From CAYYYG01 sp964490875 (GTDB lineage: Bacteria > Patescibacteriota > Microgenomatia > UBA1406 > GWC2-37-13), in the NCBI GenBank assembly GCA_964490875.1, contig CAZBEF010000007.1, positions 17,299 to 81,298 of the forward strand: a stretch of 64,000 nucleotides of DNA. The letters are read 5' to 3'. Both the position numbers and the translations under genes were made by a program. Below are positions 10,571 to 19,500 of the stretch, piece by piece. How positions within the stretch are numbered: the stretch's first letter is position 1; every line of letters begins with the position of its first letter. Under the pieces are notes generated by a model. It did no database searches and was not told where the DNA came from. It worked only from the letters and a program-made list of their open reading frames with translations.

Positions 10571-13500
10571 TTACGGAGAACCGGTAATAGGAGCGAAGTT
10601 TACTGATGAAGAGTTGTTCATAATAGTTTTAACTTGAGCAGGTGAAAGCGCATAACTGAATATGCGGACATCATCTATTTGACCATTAAAGTAATAACCA
10701 TACACATCCCGCTCGCGGCCAATTCTTAATTCGCCATTATTGACTGCAGAAGAAAAATCGGATGTTGCATCCGTTTTTGAAGACATAAGTTTTCCATCGA
10801 GAAATAAATTTATAGTATTATTTGGATCGTCATACGTACATGCAATGTGATACCACCGGCCTAAGGTAGGAGTAAACAGATAAGTTAATTCATCGCCAGA
10901 TACACCATTGTATACTCCGCAAATTAGTGAATTCGGCGTGCCGCAGCTTGCAGTAGTACATAATGCAGAGTAATAATTGTTTTTAGAGGCATCTCCTTTA
11001 GTAACAAAGAAAGCTTCATCAATTGGCAAACTATTAAACTTAACCCAAAATGAATGTGAACCAACTGAGGATAAGTCAAGAATACTATTTGTACCTGGAT
11101 CGGCGACAGAAATATAATCATCTGTTCCATCAAAACTTAAGGATGAATTAATTTTCCCGTTGGCGCCGTTTTTCCATGCTTCGGTTGCCGCGCCCGTGCA
11201 GGTACCGGGAGCTGTATTCGAACCGGTTGCACCGATTGATATGGTGCCATTTAAACCAGCAGCCAGGCCGTTTCCATTCAATACACTGTTGTATGCTGTG
11301 GTGCCCGAACATTCATCTAATTTATAATGGGCTATAGGTCCGCCATGATTATAATCCCAGGCTATTTGTGCCGCAGAACGGGCATAGTCATATATCATTA
11401 CATTATCAATATCTCCTAAAAGAGCAGATCCGCCCGTACAATCCGAAGAAGCAGACTCAGCACCAAAACACAGTGGTTGAGTACCTTGTTGAATAGTTCC
11501 CGTCATCGGTACTGTAGAAACGAGGACCCCATTAACATACAGTTTCATATTCGCCCCGTCATACGTTCCTGCTGCGTGATACCAAGTATTATTTGAAAGA
11601 TTTGTACGGCTATATACAACAGACTGATCAACTCCAGCTATGCGAAGCAGAAAACATAAGGCGCTGCTTGATGTGCAGGTTGAAGTACTTAAAGCGAGCC
11701 GAAATCCGGTGGTATTTTTTTTAGAAATTATCCGCTGGCTGGTGGTTATGTCGGTACTGCGGAACCATGTTTCGACTGTGATGGCGCTTGTTGGTTTTAT
11801 CAAACTATTATCTGATACAGTGACATATTTTCCAGTTCCTACCGCCAACGCATTGCCTTTTACACCAGGAATCCATCCGGCTGAAGTGATGGTTCCATTT
11901 AATAAATTCGAAGAATTATCATAGGTGGTGCTACCGGTTCCTTCGTCTAACCTCCACCAGCCAACCGGCGGATTACATGTTGCAGTATCGCCAGGCACAC
12001 AGAATTCTCGCGATTGTGAATTGTCGACAGTAACACCATCACTTGCAGTGGATGTTGATCCCAGTATTATCGAAGAACCTCGATTATAATCTAGTTTAAT
12101 TTGATCATCGGTGAGTGCTCCGCGATAGATTTTTACTTCATCCACGTCGCCGTTGAATTCATCACCATTGTCTGTTCCGTCACGATCTCCAACATAGAAT
12201 GCCACTGCATTGGATAAAGATCCGGTGGCACCGAGTGAAGTATCAGATCCTTCCAGTCTTCCATCAATAAATAAATCTATCTTGGATGTTCCCGTTTTTC
12301 GAGCTGCAATATAGTGCCATGTCTGGTCAAACACATTGGTTGTCGATTGCGCCTGATCGTCTGGAGTCCAGCTGGTATCATCATCTATCGCAAATACTAC
12401 TTTTCCACTTGATGATCCATAGATTCCATATCCTTGAGATGTCGCACTTGATTTATTGAGAATGTACTGTGTTCCTGATGCGGTACCATCAGATTTGATC
12501 CATGCAGTAAGGGTAAAATCATCTGCTGCTGCAAAATCAAAATCATCATCATCGGCACGTGATGCCCAGCGGGCAGCATTGCCGTCGAATGCTTTATTAA
12601 ACTTTCCCGACAATGTTATTCCTCCAGCAGTTCCTGAAAATGCCAAATCATTGGCATTAATCGAACTATCACAGAAATCATCAGTTCCATTCGCACAGGT
12701 ATTTAATGCTCCTTCATCAAACTTCCAATACCCAACTTGTGAACCAACCGGAGAGCCGCCGATTGGGTGACTGGCGTTCATGTCCTCGATTATTTGTGCT
12801 TGAGTACGGGCATAATTGTATATTCGTACATCATCGATTGCACCATCTACTCTGCTTGCAGAACTGGAATGAGCCCCAAGTAGCAGAGCACTTGTGTCGA
12901 CTTGAATGGCGCCGGACGCAGCGCCACTTTGAAAAGCAGTTTGATCAACACCATTTATGTAAATTTTTATATTACTGGTTGCAGAGTCATATACAGCAGT
13001 TAGATAGTACCAAGTATTGGGAACTATTGAATTATCAGCAGTTTTGACATAAATTAAACTGCCCCCAAGGTGGACAGAAAAACGAATATTATTGGTGGTG
13101 TTATGATATTCTAAAATATAACTAGAATTATTAGCACAGACTGCTCCCGCACAAACTTTCCGTACAATACGTTGGGATTCTCCTTTTGTCGAAGAAAGCT
13201 GATTGAATTTAACCCATGTAGAAATTGAAAGTGCGGATGTTGGAGAAAGTTTTCCATTATCGGTTATATCAATATAATCATCACTTCCGTCAAACATTAG
13301 TGCGCTGCCAAATTTTCCTTGTGTCCAGCTGCTTTGACTCATATTTCCATTTATTGTTCCGGTTAGATTATTCCCTGATGCATCATAAATTGTTGTGGCT
13401 CCTGTATTTTCATCCAATTTCCAATAGCCTACCGGACCAGGCGCCCATTTGTATAATGCAGTAACCTCGGATGGGGATAGAGCGCGGTTATAAAAGCGGG

Positions 13501-16500
13501 TATCATCCATCTGACCATCCAATCGACTTCCACCATTTTGAGATCCAAATCGTAATGGACCAGCACCGCTGCCGTCATACATGGTGCCTGTAAGATTGGT
13601 TATCCCTTCAGCAATTCCATTACAGTAGACTCGCAAAATTGATCCCTCTTTTACACCCACCACATGATACCAGGTGCCGGTAGTCAAAGCTGAATTGCAT
13701 GAAGCAAAAAAGTGAGTCTGGTCTGTATTTGTCCAACGCATAATCGGTTTATTTGACGAAGAACTAACATACAGAAGATATGATAAATTGCTTAGGCCTG
13801 GTTTACTAATTAAGCTTCCATCTTGTGCCATAACCGTTGGCAGAGTATCAAGCTTAACCCATGTGGCAACCGAAAAGTCACCGGAAGAATAAAAATCTGC
13901 TGAATTTGTTACAGTAACCTCATCATCGGTTCCATCGAAGTTTCCAGCATAGCTGAATTTACTGGTAGAAGTTGTAGTAGCACCATTCACAGATATACCG
14001 TGATGGGAATTACCGCTTGAGTCTACAACTTCATTTGTTGTACCATTCCAGCTAGCTTCATCCATTTTCCAATAGCCGACAAGGCCTTCGGTAAGGAAAT
14101 CATTCGAACCTTGCCCAAGTATTGCAGCATTGCCTTTTGGCGCCGCCAGGGGAGGGCGTGCAGAATCTGCCAGAATCTGTGCATCGCTTCTGGCGTAGCG
14201 GTATACTTTTACGGTATCGAGGAATCCGCCGTATGGATTGCTGCTTCTGTCGCTGTCTATGCCAAGGTAAAAGTCATTACTGTTTGACAGTGTACCGGTT
14301 GCGGCGATGGAGGTATCTGAGGCAACCTGTTTTCCGTCAATATACAGTTTAAGACTGGTAGTTCCATTTTTGACTGCGTCAAAATGATGCCATTCATTAT
14401 CATCATATGTTGCCTCAGTTGTTGTTGCAGAGTCGGAGTTTGAGCCGTCACTTACAGAAAAGGTGAGATCGCCATCAGATTCCATTTGGAGTTTGTATCC
14501 GGTATTTGCAGAAGTAGTACAGCTTCCGGTGTTTATGATTTTGGTATCTACATTTACCGTGCCGAAGCTTCCAATCCATGCATGCATCAAGTCGCAGTTT
14601 TGATAATTGAACGCAGACGAGAAATATTTAACTTCGTTCGCATCGAAGCTGTTTACCCATAATGTAGCTGATCCGTTCCATGTGGTGCCGCCGTCGGAGG
14701 AGTAATTGTAGTAGATATCAGTATTGTCAGAGTTATTCATACCGAACACATACACCTTATCTGCGCCTGCATCGACGGTATCAACTGCGGCAGAAACATA
14801 TCCATCATACTGTGCTGCTTGTGCTGCAACATTGACTATTGTATCAACCTGTGTAGATAGTGATCCGTTCAATGTATTCACCACATATGCATCTAGATCA
14901 TTGGTTCCTTCGTCAGCCGCAAAAGAAATGTTTCGTGTATTGAAAACCACTGAATTGTATCCTTCGTTATTTGCTGCATATTCTACAGCAGTTTCCAGCT
15001 CTTGCTCGGTTCCCAAGCGGTTAGTTTCGCCATAAAAAAAATTTGTTTCCAAATCAGAGCTTGCCGTACCGCCGTCGGTATCTATCCAGAAGAGTTGGAA
15101 GTCTAGGTTGCCAAACGATTTTATGCCGACACCCATATCGGCATTAAAACCGCCGGCTGTTGCGATATCTTCCATGGGGAAACCAGTCTGTGAAGTCCAG
15201 GTACCGTCACCGCATGGCGCAGCTTCTTTCCACAGCCATACTTCGTGCTGATCTCCGGCTGCTTCGGTTGAATCCTGATAATCTGCAATTATCATCGAGC
15301 AGCCGTACATATCGGTTGCGATGCGCGGAAACTGGATGTCATCGTTGTTGCTTTTTCCGACATCCGAGCTTTCGTATACTTCCTGTTGGGCGTCACAGGT
15401 AATATATGGAGCAGAACCGGTTAAGCTGCACCGTGTATAGAACAGTTGATCGGTCGAGACGGTAGAATATGTACAGTGGAGATACGTTGAGGGTCCATCG
15501 GTATCGACAGAACAGCCATAATCTTCATACTCATATGTTCCGGCCGCAATTGCGCCGGAGCCATCAAATGTTACTCCAGAAGTTGCAGCGGTTGATCTGT
15601 CAAAAATATCGGCGTTCGAATCTATGTATATCACATGCCAGCGTTTGTTATTGGGGTCATAGACAACACGGTTGAGCCACGAAGCATCATATCCACCGAT
15701 ACCTTCGACTGTTGAAGTGGTGATAGTTGTTGTTGCCGTTGAACCGGTTCCTAAGGTTGTTTGTTGTTTACTCAGCAGCACATCGGTTCCCGAAGTTTTA
15801 GGAGCATGGCGGAACCAGCCGGAAACGGTAAACGAATCAGAAGCGGCGAAGTTAAGATCAGATTTAGTGTTTACCATTGCAAAATCGTTGGTACCATCAA
15901 ATGAGAGACAATTTCCGTCCAGACATTGATCAGCAGATTGTCTGGTTACACCCGAGGCAGCAAGATCTGTTCGCTCCTGCATTGTATCGCAGAGGTCATT
16001 TCTTCCGCCAAAGCAGGTATTGTCTGATCCCTCATCAAATTTCCAGTAAGCGATCGGTGCGGTAGAGCCTTCTTCTGTAGCGGGTGTACCAACAGAGACA
16101 TTGGTAGCAGCAGAAGAGAAATCTACAGTTTGGAAACCGTTTGAAGCCCAGGCGTTGCCATAATAAATGTATATATCTTGAGCGCCGGCGGCTAAGGTAT
16201 CAAAGTTAATATGAAAAGATGTTGAAGCAGATCCACATCCCGAAACAATATAGTAGGGGAGAATTTCACCGTTAGCTTTTACAAAGCGAATATCACCGCA
16301 GTCAGTTTGGAAACGGGAAAGATTAGAGGTGTCAAAACTGGAAAGGGTGACATACTTGTTGGTTTCCGTAGAAGTATTATTGGTTACAGTAATTTTCTTC
16401 CGGTACTGAAAATTATCATCATACCATCCTGCGGTTGGTTTACCATGCGGCCATAACAACCAAAACCCAATTAGAACAATTAGAAGTGGTAATGCAAGAA

Positions 16501-16522
16501 TAGGCTTCCACCGAAATTTCAT
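10571..16522 (-). CDS. Giant secreted LamG-repeat protein, paralog 3 with nested beta-propeller-like insert (1983 aa)
   Basis: The longest of the four. It has the same signal anchor (MKFRWKPILALPLLIVLIG), DUF2341-like region and six LamG modules, and ends NFAPITGSP. Module 1 is split. After the first strands (FTVSGWFRHAPKTSGTDVLL) about 415 residues (roughly 254-671) are inserted before the module resumes with GYKLQMESDGDLTFSVSDG. The insert contains an Asp-box (SSDGGTTWNG) and repeated segments such as RWHVIYIDSNADIF, suggesting a sialidase/BNR-type beta-propeller. Its module 4 DNA shares long identical stretches with paralogs 1 and 4. Whether the insert is catalytic or a binding domain is not evident. 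Confidence 0.85.
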   Translation of the reverse strand: MKFRWKPILALPLLIVLIGFWLLWPHGKPTAGWYDDNFQYRKKITVTNNTSTETNKYVTLSSFDTSNLSRFQTDCGDIRFVKANGEILPYYIVSGCGSASTSFHINFDTLAAGAQDIYIYYGNAWASNGFQTVDFSSAATNVSVGTPATEEGSTAPIAYWKFDEGSDNTCFGGRNDLCDTMQERTDLAASGVTRQSADQCLDGNCLSFDGTNDFAMVNTKSDLNFAASDSFTVSGWFRHAPKTSGTDVLLSKQQTTLGTGSTATTTITTSTVEGIGGYDASWLNRVVYDPNNKRWHVIYIDSNADIFDRSTAATSGVTFDGSGAIAAGTYEYEDYGCSVDTDGPSTYLHCTYSTVSTDQLFYTRCSLTGSAPYITCDAQQEVYESSDVGKSNNDDIQFPRIATDMYGCSMIIADYQDSTEAAGDQHEVWLWKEAAPCGDGTWTSQTGFPMEDIATAGGFNADMGVGIKSFGNLDFQLFWIDTDGGTASSDLETNFFYGETNRLGTEQELETAVEYAANNEGYNSVVFNTRNISFAADEGTNDLDAYVVNTLNGSLSTQVDTIVNVAAQAAQYDGYVSAAVDTVDAGADKVYVFGMNNSDNTDIYYNYSSDGGTTWNGSATLWVNSFDANEVKYFSSAFNYQNCDLMHAWIGSFGTVNVDTKIINTGSCTTSANTGYKLQMESDGDLTFSVSDGSNSDSATTTEATYDDNEWHHFDAVKNGTTSLKLYIDGKQVASDTSIAATGTLSNSNDFYLGIDSDRSSNPYGGFLDTVKVYRYARSDAQILADSARPPLAAPKGNAAILGQGSNDFLTEGLVGYWKMDEASWNGTTNEVVDSSGNSHHGISVNGATTTSTSKFSYAGNFDGTDDEVTVTNSADFYSSGDFSVATWVKLDTLPTVMAQDGSLISKPGLSNLSYLLYVSSSSNKPIMRWTNTDQTHFFASCNSALTTGTWYHVVGVKEGSILRVYCNGIAEGITNLTGTMYDGSGAGPLRFGSQNGGSRLDGQMDDTRFYNRALSPSEVTALYKWAPGPVGYWKLDENTGATTIYDASGNNLTGTINGNMSQSSWTQGKFGSALMFDGSDDYIDITDNGKLSPTSALSISTWVKFNQLSSTKGESQRIVRKVCAGAVCANNSSYILEYHNTTNNIRFSVHLGGSLIYVKTADNSIVPNTWYYLTAVYDSATSNIKIYINGVDQTAFQSGAASGAIQVDTSALLLGAHSSSASRVDGAIDDVRIYNYARTQAQIIEDMNASHPIGGSPVGSQVGYWKFDEGALNTCANGTDDFCDSSINANDLAFSGTAGGITLSGKFNKAFDGNAARWASRADDDDFDFAAADDFTLTAWIKSDGTASGTQYILNKSSATSQGYGIYGSSSGKVVFAIDDDTSWTPDDQAQSTTNVFDQTWHYIAARKTGTSKIDLFIDGRLEGSDTSLGATGSLSNAVAFYVGDRDGTDNGDEFNGDVDEVKIYRGALTDDQIKLDYNRGSSIILGSTSTASDGVTVDNSQSREFCVPGDTATCNPPVGWWRLDEGTGSTTYDNSSNLLNGTITSAGWIPGVKGNALAVGTGKYVTVSDNSLIKPTSAITVETWFRSTDITTSQRIISKKNTTGFRLALSTSTCTSSSALCFLLRIAGVDQSVVYSRTNLSNNTWYHAAGTYDGANMKLYVNGVLVSTVPMTGTIQQGTQPLCFGAESASSDCTGGSALLGDIDNVMIYDYARSAAQIAWDYNHGGPIAHYKLDECSGTTAYNSVLNGNGLAAGLNGTISIGATGSNTAPGTCTGAATEAWKNGANGKINSSLSFDGTDDYISVADPGTNSILDLSSVGSHSFWVKFNSLPIDEAFFVTKGDASKNNYYSALCTTASCGTPNSLICGVYNGVSGDELTYLFTPTLGRWYHIACTYDDPNNTINLFLDGKLMSSKTDATSDFSSAVNNGELRIGRERDVYGYYFNGQIDDVRIFSYALSPAQVKTIMNNSSSVNFAPITGSP
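14512..15760 (-). other. Nested BNR/Asp-box-like domain inside LamG module 1 of paralog 3
   Basis: Approximate limits of a segment absent from paralogs 1 and 2 at this point. It has one clear Asp-box (SSDGGTTWNG) and several YIDS/FWIDTDGG-like strands. The flanking LamG halves are continuous with each other when aligned to the other paralogs. Confidence 0.6.
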
Positions 16523-16528
16523 TTAAGT

Positions 16529-16534
16529 ACTGTA
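16529..16534 (-). promoter_or_regulatory. -10 box of LamG paralog 3
   Basis: TACAGT on the minus strand ends 6 bases before the ATG. It is weaker than those of the other paralogs but has the same spacing. Confidence 0.5.
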
Positions 16535-16588
16535 GTTTCCATGCTGATTTTATTGTAGCGAAATTTTTCTCTGATGTACAGATCATAA

Positions 16589-19500
16589 TCATGGAGAACC
16601 AGTTATGGGTGCATATAAAACAGAAGCATTATTGTTATACAGAGTTTTTACTTGTGCAGAAGTTAGAGGAAAGTTGTAATAACGAAGTTCGTCAATTTGT
16701 CCATCAAAGAATGCATCGGCAGCACTATTTCTCGTTCCAATATAATCACCTTGAACTGCTGTAGAAAATGCAGTCAACGAATCATTTTGCTCCGTTGAAG
16801 TATTGAGCTGGCCGTTTATATATATCAGCAAAGGATCGGCAGCCACACCCGACCACGTTACTACAATATGTGTCCATGTGTTGTCGGTAAGGGTAGTTGA
16901 AGAGTTGGAGATTTTAGTACCTCCTGTTCCAACTAAGATAGCCCGCGCTTTATTTTGATATATTCCGAGAAAATATTCTCCATTTAATCCTGATGTGTAT
17001 TTTGCCAGAAGCATTTGAAGTGCCGAAGGCCAAGCGGTTGCTTTTGCCCAGGTCGAAATAGAAAAGCCGTTCGTTGTCGGGTTTAGTGCTGTTACTGCGC
17101 CGATATTTACATAGTCATTTGATCCGTCAAAATCAAGACTTGATCCAAATTTTCCGTTGGCGCCATTTTTCCACGCTTCAGTAGCTGCTCCGGTACAGGT
17201 TCCTGCTGAAGTATTCGATCCTGTCGCACCTATTGTAATTGTTCCATTATTTCCGGCTGCTTGGCCATCACCCGTGAGCATACTATTGTAAATAGTAGTA
17301 CCGGAACATTCATCAAATTTGTACTGTACAACCGGATTACTCCGATTATATTCCCAAGCAATTTGTGAAGGAGTTCGGATGTAGTCATATAATCGGATAG
17401 AATCGATAAGTCCGTTGAAGAAAGAACTGTTACCTCCAATGCGGATTCCTGATTCATCAAGATTCACGTTCGTATTTATTCCACTGCTTACTACAGTGGT
17501 CGATTCTTTTAGTCCATCAATGTAGATTACAATATCGCTTGTCGTACAGGAAGCATTCCGGTTGAATTGCGCCGCAAAGTAATGCCATTTCCCATCATCT
17601 ACTGTTGCAGATGTGTTGCGTAAGGTGCAGAAGTTCGAGCTTCCAGTGTCAACAAGCTGAGCTCTGAGAAAACCGCCATTTAACTGGATACGATAGAAGT
17701 TGCTAGTGTTATTTATCGCCATAAATATATTTTGAGTAGTACCAGCAGAATTCGATTTAAACCAGCCGGAAATAGTGAAAGCGGTGGAGGTTCCCATATC
17801 ATAGAGAGTTGTATTATCTGCCTGAACATAATCATTATTACCATCAAACGAAATGGCATTGCCGGATTTACCGGGGCTCCACTGGCTTGCGGTTATGGAA
17901 CCATTCATTGCAGCGTTATTATTATTTCCCGATGTATCGGCCGTAGAGGTTGTACCGGTATTTTCATCCATTTTCCATTCGCCGATTGGGGGATTACATG
18001 TTGCAGTATCACCCGGAATACAATATTCTCGGGAGGCAGAATTGTCGGCAGTAATACCATCAGAAGTTGTGGAGGTATATCCGAGTACGGTAGAAGACCC
18101 GCGAACGTAGTCCATTTTAATCTGATCATCGGTGAGTGCTCCGCGATAGATTTTTACTTCATCCACGTCGCCGTTGAATTCATCACCATTGTCAGTACCA
18201 TCCCGGTCACCGACATAGAATGCCACTGCATTGGATAAAGATCCGGTAGCACCGAGTGATGTGTTAGATCCCTCAAGTCTTCCATCAACAAAGATATCAA
18301 TTTTTGATGTTCCAGTTTTCCGTGCTGCTATGTAATGCCATGCCTGGTCAAATATATTGGTAGTAGATTGTACCTGGTCATCCGGAGTCCAGCTGGTATC
18401 GTCATCTATGGCAAATACTACTTTTCCACTTGATGATCCATAGATTCCATATCCTTGTGATGTGGCGCTTGATTTGTTGAGAATATATTGTGTACCCGAT
18501 GCGGTTCCGTCTGTCTTAATCCATGCCGATACAGTAAAATCATCGGCTGCTGCAAAATCAAAATCATTATCATCGGCACGTGAAGCCCAGCGTGCAGCAT
18601 TGCCGTCGAATGCTTTATTAAACTTTCCCGACAATGTTATTCCTCCAGCAGTTCCCGAGAAGGCAAGGTCATTGGCATTAATGGAAGAATCACAGAAGTC
18701 ATTTGTTCCACCGGAGCAGGTGTTTAGCGCACCTTCATCAAATTTCCAGTACCCAACCTGTGACCCGACAGGGGAGCCTCCCATCGGATGCCCGCCATTC
18801 ATGTCCTCTATAATCTGGGCAGGAGTGCGTACATAATTGTAGATTTTTACGTCATCGATATTACCTAGGAAGTCCCATTGATTATATGAATTTCCTCCAT
18901 TCCCGATGGCTATATCATAATCGTTTTTCATGCTCCCGGTAGTCGAATCTGTCGCTGAACCCTGTAGAATTCCATCAACATAAATATAGATTTTGTCAGT
19001 AGCTACATCCCGTACTCCGGTTAAATAATGCCAAACATTTGCACTGAGTGAATTGTTTGGAGTGCAAGCAGCTGGATTGCTACCACTATCTATGTTAAAA
19101 CAAACAAAATTAGTGTTATCTATAATAAGGTAAAAAGGTGCTAACGATGAATCGTTGTAGTCCATTTTGCCTACAACAACACGGTCTCCTGTTGTTCCAA
19201 TTGTTTTTACCCAAGCAGAAACGGTATAAGATTCTGAAGCAGCACCTAAATCGGTAGAGGTTGTTTCAGGTATTCTGATAACGCTATTATTGCCAGTAAA
19301 GTAAACTGAAGAATTGAATTTTCCTGGTTGCCAACTGGTAGTGCCAGAAAAGGCGCTGCTGGTATTATTATTTCCACTGGAATCTTTTGTAGTAGTTCCA
19401 GTATTTTCATCTAATTTCCAGTAAGCCACCGGTCCGGGAGCCCAGTTAAATAGCGCGGCAATTTCACGAGGTTCAAGTCCACGGTTATACAATCGGACAT

